64,000 nucleotides of DNA, taken from NCBI GenBank assembly GCA_029204225.1, contig CM055095.1, forward strand, positions 13,281,837 through 13,345,836. Direction: 5' to 3'. The DNA comes from Diphasiastrum complanatum (Eukaryota; Streptophyta; Lycopodiopsida; Lycopodiales; Lycopodiaceae). The notes below the pieces were generated by a model, which did not search any database, was not told where the DNA came from, and worked only from the letters and a program-made list of their open reading frames with translations. Positions 53,896-63,968 of the stretch are shown in pieces. The position numbers and the translations under genes are program-made. Positions within the stretch are counted from its first letter, which is position 1. Each line of letters starts with the position of its first letter.

Positions 53896-54409
53896 GCCTT
53901 AGCACACTCACAAAGAGATCTATTCCTTCTCTCACTCACTCCATTTTGTTGAGGGGTGTATGGACATGACAACTCCCTCTCAATGCCATTAGAACTACAA
54001 AAGTCAATCAACTTATAGGAGATATATTCACCTCCATTATCACTCCTTAATACCTTAATCTTGGTACTAAGTTGATTTTCTACCAATGTCTTGAACTTTA
54101 CAAAAGAATCAAACACCATAGATTTGCTAGACAAGTGGTACATCCAACAAAATCTAGAATAGTCATCAATGAAGATTAAATAGTACTTGGCACCACCATT
54201 AGACTCATGTGAAAAGCTATGAACATCCGAATGGATGAGTTCAAGAGAAGAGCTTGATCTTGATGTAGATCTTGAGAAGGGTAGTTTGTGAGCCTTTGAG
54301 AGGCTACATGCTTCACATCTCTTCCCACACTTTGACAGATGCTTGGGGAGTCCAACTGCAAGCTCCTTTGCAACCATAGATTCCATGGCTTTGTAGCTGG
54401 GGTGACCCA
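53896..54409 (-). pseudogene. Copia integrase core (host of nested insert), 5' side removed by insertion
   Basis: Minus-strand integrase interrupted at its start by the element 54415-59507. It begins at GHPSYKAMES (GAG-pre-integrase) and continues CEACSLSKAHKLPFS (CxxC), LIHSDVHSF (first Asp), YYLIFIDDYSRFCWMYHLSS, VLRSDNGGEYI (second Asp) and YTPQQNGVSERRNRSL (Glu). All DDE residues are present and the frame is open. It is truncated at about 53896 by gypsy sequence, so the rest of Pol is gone. Its upstream half lies at 59513-60823. Confidence 0.85.
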
Positions 54410-54414
54410 ACCTT
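54410..54414. repeat. Target site duplication (left)
   Basis: ACCTT, identical to 59508-59512; flanks the TGTGAG...CAACA LTR element. Confidence 0.9.
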
Positions 54415-55241
54415 TGTGAGAAATTGGCAAAAATCTAGCTTGGTATTTTTTATGATAGAAGTTTGTAAGTGAATCTCACATGTGTGGAGGATGTTCCCAC
54501 GTGTGGAGAATTGTAAAGTAAATCAAAATGTTTGATATAGGGGTCTCATAGAATTTCATAGTCAAGCATTTAGGTGTAGGATGTTGATAGGGTCAAATTT
54601 GGCATAGATGGCAAATTATCCATTTCCACTTGTAATGCCACTATTGAGCCAAAATAGAGTAGGAGGCCAAACTTGTGCCAATTAGAGTGTAGACAAGTGT
54701 AATGCTTTTGTTTGATGAAGTTTAAGAGGTCCAATAGGATTTAGATGTGGAACCATGTGTGGTCCAATAGGAATTTGAGGTGTGCTTGAATATAGTCCAA
54801 TAGAATTTAGAGGTGCATGGATCAATGGTCCAATAGGATTAAGAGGTGGCAAAGTGTGATCCAATCATAGTTAAGCATAGTGGCAGCTCATGAATCTACT
54901 AGTATCATTGTACTCCTCATTTTGGATCTAATTGATTTTGAGATTGAGTGGATTTTGAGTGTCATTGAATTTCTAGCTTTCTCTCTCTACCCGAGAGCTC
55001 ATGATGCTTTTTCTCTCTCTACTCGAGGAGAGCAGCTTGTTTTTACTTAGAATACTTTTGGAACACTTCCCACACATGTGAGTGAGAGTTGGAAGTGATT
55101 GAATGCATGTAGTAGTGTATTTTTGCCATAGAATCAAAGATAGATCTTGAATCTCAATCTAGTCTTGATCTTGGTGCATCTACACACCTTAGGAGACCAC
55201 AAGTACATGTAGTGGAAAGTCCACACGTGTGAAATTCAACA
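54415..55241 (+). repeat. 5' LTR, 827 bp
   Basis: Starts TGTGAGAAATTGGC and ends GAAATTCAACA. Contains a four-unit 33-bp tandem repeat (54729-54860), CACACGTGTG near 55223 and CT-rich runs near 54980-55020. Confidence 0.95.
54729..54860. repeat. 33-bp tandem repeat, 4 units, in LTR
   Basis: GTCCAATAGGATTTAGAGGTG-type units start at 54729, 54762, 54795 and 54828, exactly 33 bp apart. The 3' LTR carries the same array from 59007. Because 33 is divisible by 3, it produces a repetitive 60-codon open frame on the minus strand that is not a gene. Confidence 0.9.
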
Positions 55242-55254
55242 TGGTATCAGAGCC
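55242..55254 (+). other. Copia primer-binding site (tRNA-iMet)
   Basis: TGGTATCAGAGCC adjoins the LTR end CAACA. Confidence 0.9.
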
Positions 55255-55993
55255 TACCTAAGGTTACCATGCATTTTGATCCATCTAAGTGAAAACTTTT
55301 CATCAATCTTGAGCTAGAAATTGTCAAGGCCCATTTTCCTAGCTATCTTGTTCAATTTTGGATCAAAAGAGATCAAAAGGACATTGATTGGGTCTGACCT
55401 AGTACTGTACGGAATTAGGTGCTCAGACATGTGTGAGTCCAATTTCAGTTTGAGAGTTCTCTTTCATGTTTGATCCCAAAATCTTGCTAGATAGCTTGTT
55501 TTGAAGCTATTTTTGTCCAGTTTTTGATGCAATCAGTTTCATTTCATTTGGTTGATCCAATCAAAAGTTATAAGCTTTTGAAGAGGGTTAGGTAGGGCAC
55601 CTAGACCTGGGTGGACACATTTGGTTTGGTCAAGAGATTGCCTGTTTGATCCAAAATCACAGTTGAATGCTTACCAATCTCATCTATATGTGATCTAGGC
55701 ACTGTTTTGAGATCTTAGCCATTTTGTTTCATGCAATATCATTGTATTTGAGTCAAATTTGGTTTCTTAGTGTATTTCACACGTGCTAAGAGTGTTTGAT
55801 CCTAACTTTGCCCATACTCCATCATTTGATGTGAAGTAGATCTAGTTTTGGAGAGATTGAGATAGCTGGTGAGAATCATCTCACAGTTTGTTGCAAGATC
55901 TTGCATAGGAGATGGTAGCACACCATTGTTGGATCCTATAGTGAGAGAGAAGCAACATTTTTTGTTCATCACTTTCATTTATCTCCACTTTAC

Positions 55994-58570
55994 ATGACTT
56001 CAATGAGTTCATACTTGCTGCAACCAAGTGAGAGATTGTCTACTTCCAATTATTCAATATGGAAGTTGAGGATGGAGTCCATCTTGATACTCCAAGATGT
56101 GATGGACATTGTACTTGGGATTGAGGAGGAGCCTCAAGTCCTTCAAGAAGTACAAAAATACAAGAATAGAGCTAGGATGGCTCTCCACTACATTAAGATG
56201 AATGTCTCTAATGAGATATTGCTGGAGATTGGTGATTGTTCTACATCCAAGGAAGCTTGGGATTGTCTCAAGTCCATCTATGAGGCTAAGAACACCTCTA
56301 GGCTCCTCACTCTTAGAAATAAAATCTTCCAAAGTAGTCAAAAGAGTGATGAGAGTGCATGTAATTATGTTTTGAGAGTCAAGGATATTCATAGGGAGCT
56401 TGCATGTATTGGTGACTCAATCAATCAAAGTGAGCTAGTCCAAGTCATTCTCAATGGCTTGAGAGATGAATATGACAACCTTGTCCAATCCTATGCCATT
56501 AAGGAGGAGCTACCAAGTTTGGAGGCCCTTCAAAGTGTGCTTAATTCTGAAGAATCAAGACAAGAGTACAAACTCTTGAGGATGGACAAGCTATCACTCA
56601 ATCATGATGATGGCAAAGTTCTATTTGCCAAGCACAAAGAGAGGAGTAAGAGGAAACACCATCACTTCTCTAATGAAAAAGCTAAAGAACAAGATGGGGA
56701 GGAGGAGGAGGATACCTCTCATCCTTCTACTTCAAATCTCAAGAAGAAGAAGATCAAGTGCTTTTATTGTGGCAAGAAAGGCCATTATGCCACCAATTGC
56801 TTCAAGAAGAAGAATCAACTCAATCAAGCCAACATCACCAATGAGAAAGAAGACTATATTGCAAGTGATGGAGAAGGCTCTCTTATGACATCAAGCTTCT
56901 CCTCTTCCACCTTCAACAAGGATGACTCATGGTATATTGATAGTGGAGCATCTTCACATATGTGTGGCTCCAAGAATTTTTTTTCATCTATTTTGCCTTA
57001 TGATGGAGTCAAGAAGACCATATACTTTGCAAGTAAGCATGAGTGCAATATTGAAGGAGTAGGGATTATTCCCTTGAAGCTTGCATCTTCTAAAGATCTC
57101 TTTCTCAACAATGTTCTTTTTGTCCCAAAGCTTACAAAGAACATCTTAAGTGTTGGCCAACTTCTTGATAGTGGCTTTGATGTCAATTTCAATATTGACA
57201 ATTGTGTGATCAAGAAGGATGGTGAGATCCTTGCATATGGATCAAGATTTGAAGGCATCTACAAATTGGATCCAAGTGAGAGTGCAAACTCTCTTGATGT
57301 TTCTTATATGTCCAATATTTCAAAGGAGGATGATCACACAAGATGCACATATCTTCTCTCTTCAAGTATTATGGTGTATGATTATTCCTTATTATTCAAA
57401 GCATATGTTGAGAAGAAATTCTCATTGAAGATCAAAGCTTTGAGGAGTATTGGAGCTCTTGAAGGAATAGCACCATATGAAGTTTTATTCAAGAGGAAGC
57501 TTAAGGTTGATCACCTTAGTGAACTTGGTAGTGCTTTCTTTGCACATATTCCCTTGGAAACAAGAAGGAAGGATGATCCAAGCTCATGGATCATGATTGG
57601 ATACTCATCCATCAAGGAGGACTTTAGTATCTTTACACTCTCTATTTCAAAAGTGATTGTGAGTAGAGATATCACATTGCATGAAGATTTAATCTTGGAA
57701 GTGGCCGAGATCAAGGCTTCTCAAGAAGCATCACAAGTTATCTTTTTTGAAGGTATTCAAGTTATGATGGGGCCAAGGTGTGAGGAGGAGTTTCTTCTTC
57801 ATATGATTTCAAGAATATCTTCAAGATGCATGGCCAAGTCTTTATGGCTCACCTTACATGGCAAAGAGGGGCATCTTTTATGTTGTATCTACTACTACAC
57901 ATTCATATATGCTCCTCTTCCTTTGCTTGAAATGCTATCTTGCTTCATTGAATTTTTTGGATCTCAAAGTTCAAGAAAAGCTATACTAGTTTTGTATGAT
58001 GCTTATGGTATGGACATGTTTCTTGTCATTATTGACATAGATGTGTTTCCAATACTTTTTGAAAGCAAGATATTGTATTGTCAAAAGTATGCTCTTGGTT
58101 CTAGTAAGAACAAGATTGAGCTTGGTACTCACTTTTTTGAAAGTCATGTTTTCACATGTTTTGAGGCAAATTGTAAGCTCCTCTTGAGATTAAGTGAAGC
58201 ATCCAAAGTGGACACTTACATCCTTGAGAGAGTAACTAGCCTAAAAAATATCAAGATAGTCTTTGATATCAAGATTAGATCCACCATGGATATAGTTCAT
58301 TGTATGTGGACTAGTCAAGCTAGAAAGCATAATCTTGATAATCATTATTGTTTCACATCTTATGATCTTGATTTCCATGATCCTTATGAGGCTTGGAAGC
58401 CTCAGATTTCTCTATTTATGGTGCATCCATCATGCAAGTGGAACTTTCAAAGCAAAGATCATCATCAAGCATGGAGGAAGCCCATGATCATAGTGGCATA
58501 TTGGTGGAGCACTCTTCAAAGGCATTGGCAAGAGATCTCTACCAAAGAGATCTTATCATGGATATGGTGA
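55994..58570 (+). CDS. Gag-protease polyprotein with unrecognised C-terminus
   Basis: 858 codons without a stop. Residues 1-200 are copia Gag (UBN2 type: NYSIWKLRMESI, KEAWDCLKSIYEAK, NYVLRVKDIHREL). A CCHC knuckle CFYCGKKGHYATNC lies at 256-269. The protease motif WYIDSGASSH has its catalytic Asp at 316, and the GAG-pre-integrase block (LSVGQLLDSG) starts about 385. The integrase catalytic core is deleted: KALRS (about 477-482) joins to the C-terminal region (APYEVLFKRKL at 493, VIVSRDITLHED about 552). Residues from about 580 to 858 match no RT or RNase H motif I know. They are rich in Cys, Ile, Phe and Tyr and contain WKPQISLFMV. Whether this tail is made is unknown. The ATG at 55994 follows a 740-bp leader. 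Confidence 0.8.
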   Translation: MTSMSSYLLQPSERLSTSNYSIWKLRMESILILQDVMDIVLGIEEEPQVLQEVQKYKNRARMALHYIKMNVSNEILLEIGDCSTSKEAWDCLKSIYEAKNTSRLLTLRNKIFQSSQKSDESACNYVLRVKDIHRELACIGDSINQSELVQVILNGLRDEYDNLVQSYAIKEELPSLEALQSVLNSEESRQEYKLLRMDKLSLNHDDGKVLFAKHKERSKRKHHHFSNEKAKEQDGEEEEDTSHPSTSNLKKKKIKCFYCGKKGHYATNCFKKKNQLNQANITNEKEDYIASDGEGSLMTSSFSSSTFNKDDSWYIDSGASSHMCGSKNFFSSILPYDGVKKTIYFASKHECNIEGVGIIPLKLASSKDLFLNNVLFVPKLTKNILSVGQLLDSGFDVNFNIDNCVIKKDGEILAYGSRFEGIYKLDPSESANSLDVSYMSNISKEDDHTRCTYLLSSSIMVYDYSLLFKAYVEKKFSLKIKALRSIGALEGIAPYEVLFKRKLKVDHLSELGSAFFAHIPLETRRKDDPSSWIMIGYSSIKEDFSIFTLSISKVIVSRDITLHEDLILEVAEIKASQEASQVIFFEGIQVMMGPRCEEEFLLHMISRISSRCMAKSLWLTLHGKEGHLLCCIYYYTFIYAPLPLLEMLSCFIEFFGSQSSRKAILVLYDAYGMDMFLVIIDIDVFPILFESKILYCQKYALGSSKNKIELGTHFFESHVFTCFEANCKLLLRLSEASKVDTYILERVTSLKNIKIVFDIKIRSTMDIVHCMWTSQARKHNLDNHYCFTSYDLDFHDPYEAWKPQISLFMVHPSCKWNFQSKDHHQAWRKPMIIVAYWWSTLQRHWQEISTKEILSWIW

Positions 58571-58693
58571 GGGTGCTGCTATGATGGATCCCTTGGCTGA
58601 TCTTCACTTCTTATGCATACCAAAGGATCCACTCAAAAAGATTTACAAACTTCTCAAGTGATATAGTACCTTTCCAAGCTATTTTTTGAGGAG

Positions 58694-59507
58694 TGTGAGA
58701 AATTGGCAAAAATCTAGCTTGGTATTTTTTATGATAGAAGTTTGTAAGTGAATCTCACATGTGTGGAGGATGTTCACACGTGTGGAGAATTGTAAAGTAA
58801 ATCAAAATGTTTGATATAGGAGTCTCATAGAATTTCATAGTCAAGCATTTAGGTGTAGGATGTTGATAGGTCAAATTTGGCATAGATGGCAAATTATCCA
58901 TTTCCACTTGTAATGCCACTATTGAGCCAAAATAGAGTAGGAGGCCAAACTTGTGCCAATTAGAGTGTAGACAAGTGTAATGCTTTTGTTTGATGAAGTT
59001 TAAGAGGTCCAATAGGATTTAGAGGTGGAACCATGTGTGGTCCAATAGGAATTTGAGGTGTGCTTGAATATAGTCCAATAGAATTTAGAGGTGCATGGAT
59101 CAATGGTCCAATAGGATTAAGAGGTGGAAAAGTGTGATCCAATCATAGTTAAGCATAGTGGTAGCTCATGAATCTGTACTCCTCATTTTGGATCTAATTG
59201 ATTTTGAGATTGAGTGGATTTTGAGTGTCATTGAATTTCTAGCTTTCTCTCTCTACCCGAGAGCTCATGATGCTTTTTCTCTCTCTACCCGAGGAGAGCA
59301 GCTTGTTTTTACTTAGAATACTTTTGGAACACTTCCCACACATGTGAGTGAGAGTTGGAAGTGATTGAATGCATGTAGTAGTGTGTTTTTGCCATAGAAT
59401 CAAAGATAGATCTTGAATCTCAATCTAGTCTTGATCTTGGTGCATCTACACACCTTAGGAGATCACAAGTACATGTAGTGGACAGTCCACACGTGTGAAA
59501 TTCAACA
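58694..59507 (+). repeat. 3' LTR, 814 bp
   Basis: Same ends as the 5' LTR. It lacks 12 bp (ACTAGTATCATT, present in the 5' copy near 54898) and one G near 58869. Confidence 0.95.
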
Positions 59508-59512
59508 ACCTT
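59508..59512. repeat. Target site duplication (right)
   Basis: ACCTT, identical to 54410-54414. Confidence 0.9.
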
Positions 59513-59928
59513 TTGTGCCACAGTTCCGCCTTTGCAAAGTTAACACTCTCTACTGCAACATTAGCATCAAGCTTAAACAATCTACCTTGCTTAAAGCCTT
59601 TAGCTATACATTCATCATTTTAAAGGATGGAACAAACTCCATGCTTAGATTGTACATCAAGACCATTATCCATTAACTGGCCCACACTAAGCAAATTCTT
59701 GGTTAACTTAGGAACATAAAGAACATTATCAAGATTCATCCTTTTGGATGATCCAACATACAATGGAATGGTTCCTATTCCACTTATCTTACATTCTTGA
59801 CTACTTACAGTATAGATTGATCTATGTAAATCATTGTAATAAGGTAAAGTGGAGAAAATGTCCTTTTGATATGTCATGTGGGGACTAGCCCCACTATCAA
59901 TCCACCAAGAATCATTGGTATGTTGCAC
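59513..59928 (-). pseudogene. Copia protease-preintegrase (host of nested insert), 3' side removed by insertion
   Basis: Minus-strand continuation of the host copia. The protease region shows WWIDSGASPHMTYQKDIFST (catalytic Asp in DSG) at about 59905, then SSQECKISGIGTIPLYVG, VLYVPKLTKNLLSVGQLMDN and CSIL with a TAA at 59620. Beyond the stop a readable segment reaches WHKR at the insertion point. The next codons of that motif, GHPSYK, resume at 54409 on the far side of the insert, showing both halves were one gene. Confidence 0.85.
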
Positions 59929-60823
59929 TTGGCAGATGGTGGTTTGTTGGAAACCATCAAGGATGACTCTTCATCCTCCTCTTCCTCCTGATGTGCAATG
60001 TTGTTTGCTCTCTTGTGCCTTCTTCTTCTTGAGACATTTTGATGCAAAATGTCCTTTTCTTTCCACAGAAAAAACATTTGTACTTGGACTTGTCTTTGAT
60101 CTTGCCCTTTGAGCTTGAGGCCTCATCCTCCTCCTTGGTCTCCTTGAAGTGCTTCTTCTTGCCATTGGTCTTCTTCTTGCCTTTGAATGAGAAATTAGCT
60201 TTCTCATCACCATCCTACAGAGAAATAGCATTCATTCTTGAATTGGTATGCATCATCCTACACTCTTTAGCCACTAATACACTATGTAGCTTTTCTATAG
60301 TGGGCAAAGTGTCTTGGATTGCAAAGCTTTGGACCAAATTTGTAAAGTCACTCCCTAGACCATTGAGGACAATATGAACAAGCTCACTATCTTGAATCTT
60401 CTCTCCAATGGAAGCTAACTCCCTATTGAGAGACTTGATTCTGAGCACATAAACCTGTGCACTCTCATCACTTCTCTTCATGCTTTGCAGAATCTGATTC
60501 CTAAGCATGAGAACCCTTGAAGTGTTACTAGACTCATAGATTGATATTAGAGATTCCCAAGCCTCTTTAGCTCTGGTACAAGCTGATACTTCTCTCAATA
60601 AATCATTGCTTACATTCATCTTCACACAGTGAAGTGCAAGCCTAGATTTTCTTTTGTATTTAGCTAACTCATGTGCACCTAGAGGTTCATCTTCCTCATC
60701 AAATAGAAACGCATAGAGATCTTGGAGAACCATGAGTGACTCCATCCTCACTTTCCAAATAGCATCATTGGTAGAATTTAATCTCTCACTAGCTTCTAGA
60801 AGGTATGCTCCAGCAGATCCCAT
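59929..60823 (-). pseudogene. Copia gag (host of nested insert)
   Basis: The ATG at 60823 opens 202 clean codons of UBN2-type Gag: YLLEASERLNSTNDAIWKVR, ESLMVLQDLYAF, RLALHCVKMNVSNDLLREVS, ARAKEAWESLISIYES, NQILQSMKRSDESAQVYVLR and SELVHIVLNGLGSDFTNLVQ. A TAG near 60217 is followed by a Lys-rich tail and the knuckle CFFCGKKGHFASKC near 60060 (readable only across a frame change). It is related to but distinct from the inserted element's Gag. The 5' LTR and primer site are in place at 61459-62159. Confidence 0.8.
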
Positions 60824-61458
60824 CTTACTAGTAAGATTCTACACACAAGATATAGATTTGTTTGAACCTGAAACTCACAAAGGTTTCTAACTTGCAATGT
60901 TTCACTCAAATGTTGACTTCTAATCCAACAGATGGACTTGTAATCACAGTTCTAATTACAGTTCTATCACTCCCTCACAAAGCTGGAATGAAGATAAGAT
61001 GAAGTGAAAACTACTCTCAAGCAAATCTTGCCAATCTTGGTTATTTTTGGACAATAACTGACTCTCTCTCTCTCTCTCTTTCACTTTGATGTACTTTCAA
61101 GACCTGGTTTCCACTTTAAGAAGGTTTGAAATAAGCCTAGGTTAATTAGTTCTCATGAAACAAACTCAATACTAATTAATGGCAAGTGATCTTGGTGGCT
61201 TATACTAGGATTTGCACTAAAAATTACATCAAATTGACACCAAATGAAATTACAGTGATCCAATGAATATGGGATTTTAAATGCTGGTTCAAAGATGCCC
61301 ACATGTGTGAACAATATGAACTTTGATCCTGAAAGAGTTTGGGATCAAATCCCCTCACCAAAATCTGGATACCAGCTCGCCCTTCCAATACTAGCTTTTT
61401 GCACCAAAACCTACTAAAACTGGATTAGTTTCAGACAGTGATCAATAACCTTGTACTT
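60824..61458 (-). other. Copia leader, no gene
   Basis: Leader between gag and primer site of the minus-strand host element; a (CT)n run lies near 61060-61080. Confidence 0.5.
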
Positions 61459-61471
61459 GGCTCTGAGACCA
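61459..61471 (-). other. Copia primer-binding site, one change
   Basis: On the minus strand TGGTCTCAGAGCC, against TGGTATCAGAGCC in the other copia elements here. Confidence 0.75.
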
Positions 61472-62159
61472 TGTGAAAAGTACAGTACTAAGGACCATAA
61501 ATGGATCTTTGAATGATCCACAAGGTTGATTTTGTGCTTGTTAAACAATCTATCAGATACAAGTCATCAGAAAACAAGATCTAGTTTAGCAGCTTGATAG
61601 AAAACAAGTAGAGACAATCAAAGCATTGATCAAAAACTATAATCCAACTCCACACGTGTGGAAATGAGGCTGTAGTATGGCCTGTAGACAATTTTTAGAA
61701 TGTGCCAAAGCTGGGTTTCATTGGAATCAGAAGCAATCACCATACAATGAGAGAAAACTCGAGTTTCTCCTTGAGGCTCCAAAAAGTTTCTATCTCCTCA
61801 CTATGGAGAATGAGAATACATAGTAAAAGACACTTCCTTTGCTAAGTTAGGTGAAAATCCAGCATTTAATAAGGAAGTAGACTCAACTTTCTTGCCCTAA
61901 TGTGAAAACCCTAGCCTAGATCCAAGAGTCATGCTTGGTAGGTGCATGGTAGGTACAAATCTCATCATAAATCATGGTCTAGATCCTACAAAGTAGGAAT
62001 CACTACCAAATGGACACAACCACTCCTCTTGACTCGTGGTAACCTACTTTAGGTGTGAATGTACAAGTGGCACTTTGGCCATTCAAGTAACCAACAAACA
62101 ATATTGACAAAATGTACAATATTCTACATGGCTAGATTTGCTAATGTAGGCAATTCACA
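61472..62159 (-). repeat. 5' LTR of the minus-strand host copia
   Basis: Minus strand: starts TGTGAATTGCC and ends CTTTTCACA next to the primer site; about 688 bp. The start resembles the TGTGAGAAATTGGC start of the inserted element's LTR, so the two are distant relatives. CACACGTGTG lies near 61650. The other LTR is lost because the element is truncated near 53896. Confidence 0.75.
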
Positions 62160-62164
62160 TTTCA

Positions 62165-62718
62165 AGATCAATTTTCGCTGATCCGCCTGGGTAGTGATTT
62201 GTCTGGTTGGCCCCTCATTAGGTATTCAACTATGTCGGCATCCCATTCCGATACTGTGTGAATGTAAAATAAGGTAGCATTGGGTAGCTCATCATCGGGT
62301 GGGGTTGCAACCTCCTTCCCTTGATACGTGATACATGATTTGCCATGTAGTGTTGTTTTCCCTTGCAAACCACTATCCAAAAGTCAAACTCTAACAATAG
62401 AAGTAGCCATTGAGTGATTCTCCCTGTCTTGCAGGTTTTGTTAACAAGATAGAGCAAGGGTTGATGGTCCATATAAAAGACAAAGTGTGTGGCCATCAAG
62501 TAATGCCGAAACTTCTTAACCGCATATATCATTGCTAGTGCTTCCCACTCTGTAGTTGAATAATTCATTTCTATATCACTGAGCTGTCGGCTTGCAAATC
62601 GGATCGGAAAATCCTTTTTTTGTTCTCATAGCTGGGTTAAGACTGCTCCAACTGCATACTTCGATGTGCCCGTATGCACATGAAACTCAATGGACCAATT
62701 GGGTGGCCGTAAGATTGG
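62165..62718 (-). pseudogene. Ty3/gypsy RNase H relic
   Basis: Minus-strand RNase H of gypsy Pol. It starts near 62715 with PPNWSIEFHVHTGTSKYAVG, then one TAG, DFPIRFASRQLSD, NYSTTEWEALAMIYAVKKF, HFVFYMDHQPLLYLVNKT, RITQWLLLLLEFDFWIVV and NHVSRI. Decayed linker sequence follows to 62168 (SEWDADIVEYLMRGQ). It lies between the LTR end of one copia (62159) and the LTR start of another (62719), so it is an island of an older element with both sides overwritten. Confidence 0.8.
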
Positions 62719-63455
62719 TGTCAAAAATGGTGAACTCTTGAACTTTGCCACGACGTGAAGTGAAGCGACATGAAGTGAAAGTTGAATGGCGAACAAATCA
62801 CGAAAGTCAACGGACCTAAAAAATCCTAAGACACGAAGTGAAGCAAAACTCGAAGGTTGAATGATTCACGAAAGTCAAACATGCCTCCAGGACCAAAAGG
62901 CACGACATGACACGAAACGAAAAGAAAACGAAGGAAAATCTTTCGCGCTGCCAACTAGCAGCTCAACGGGCATGGAATTTTGAACTTCATGCTCAGCTGA
63001 AACAGTCAACAATGACAAAGAGTAACTAACTAGTTGATTAGTGTTAACTACTCTTGTAATTTTCTATTTAGCTATCTTGTAAACTCCACACAGTAGAGAT
63101 ATAAACTAGTTTTTCTGGATCAACATTGACATTGAGAGTGTGCGTGAGTAGAGCAAAAAAGAAAAGAATAGAAACAAAATAGTTGTGGACAAAAGTCTGG
63201 CCAACGAGCAGAACACAGCGAAAGAGCAGAGAGCCAGGCCGCCAATGAGCGAGACACTGACCATCTTGCTCTAAAAATCAAACTGATAATACAGTTGCTC
63301 TATCTTGTGCATCTCCTTGTTTTTCGCCATCTTGATTGCTAGAATGATTTCTGTCCTATGATCTGTAGTCGCGTGTCTAGGATCCTGCAAGCTTCCGCAT
63401 AAGAAAATTCAAAAAGAAACAAATGTGTTCGTGATACAAAAACCCGTTCGCGACA
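62719..63455 (+). repeat. Copia LTR (5'), 737 bp
   Basis: Starts TGTCAAAAATGG and ends GTTCGCGACA (TGTC/GACA inverted ends), directly before a primer site. Tandem-like GACACGAAGTGAAGC/GACACGAAACG motifs occur at about 62760-62920. The rest of the element runs off the window. Confidence 0.8.
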
Positions 63456-63468
63456 TGGTATCAGAGCC
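63456..63468 (+). other. Copia primer-binding site (tRNA-iMet)
   Basis: TGGTATCAGAGCC adjoins the GACA end of the LTR. Confidence 0.9.
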
Positions 63469-63519
63469 TACATGTTATGACTACTGATATCTGAGGAGTG
63501 ATTTTCTAAACAACACAAT

Positions 63520-63968
63520 ATGGCTACAACGATCCAGACAAGAGTAGCAATCAGTCTTGATGGCGCAAACTACAGGATATGAAATTCAAAATCAAAACAC
63601 TTCTCAAGGACGAAGGCTTATGGTCGGTGACCGAACTCCCAGAGGTGCAGCCTCTAGAGGGAAACCTGAGGAGAGCTGAATGGATCAGAAAGGATGAGTG
63701 TGCAGATTGAAGACTGCGAAACAGCCATGCCGCATGGGAGAGATTAAAACAGAAGTACGAAGTGAGTACCGCAGCTTTAGTGATGCATCTTCACAATCAG
63801 CTACAATCCATACGATGGGATGGCAACCAGTTAGACCAGCACATTGAGAAGATCAGAACGATCTTTGCTCAACTCGCTGCATCAGGACAAGAGCACCAGG
63901 TCCCAGCACCACAACAACCGATGTACTTTATGAAGTCTCTACCTACGTCCTATTTGAAAATCCTATAA
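63520..63968 (+). pseudogene. Copia gag, frame-broken, near window end
   Basis: The ATG at 63520, 51 bp after the primer site, reads ATTIQTRVAISLDGANYRI and hits TGA where the family has NY--W; a 1-base loss is likely. The next frame gives KFKIKTLLKDEGLW. After another stop near 63707 it continues as AAWERLKQKYEVSTAALVMH, LHNQLQSIRWDG and PMYFMKSLPTSYLKIL. This is a UBN2-type Gag with the usual WE-LK and L-SLP-SY blocks. It ends TAA at 63966 and the element continues beyond the window. Confidence 0.65.

Larger units (their letters stand above)
54415..59507 (+). mobile_element. Young non-autonomous copia-type LTR retrotransposon
   Basis: Complete element: 5' LTR 54415-55241, primer site 55242-55254, one 858-codon frame 55994-58570, a short purine run GAGGAG at 58688-58693, 3' LTR 58694-59507, and matching ACCTT duplications on both sides. 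By eye the LTRs differ by 9 substitutions, a 1-bp and a 12-bp indel over about 814 aligned bases (about 1.1 percent). The frame has no RT, RNase H or integrase catalytic core, so mobilisation would need another element's enzymes. Confidence 0.92.

Noticed and set aside
54682..54864. 60-codon frame repeated at 58960-59142
   Set aside because: It is the translation of the 33-bp LTR tandem repeat; duplicated because the LTR is duplicated.
58393..58584. Alternative frame inside the 858-codon ORF
   Set aside because: Overlaps the longer continuous frame and shows no domain.
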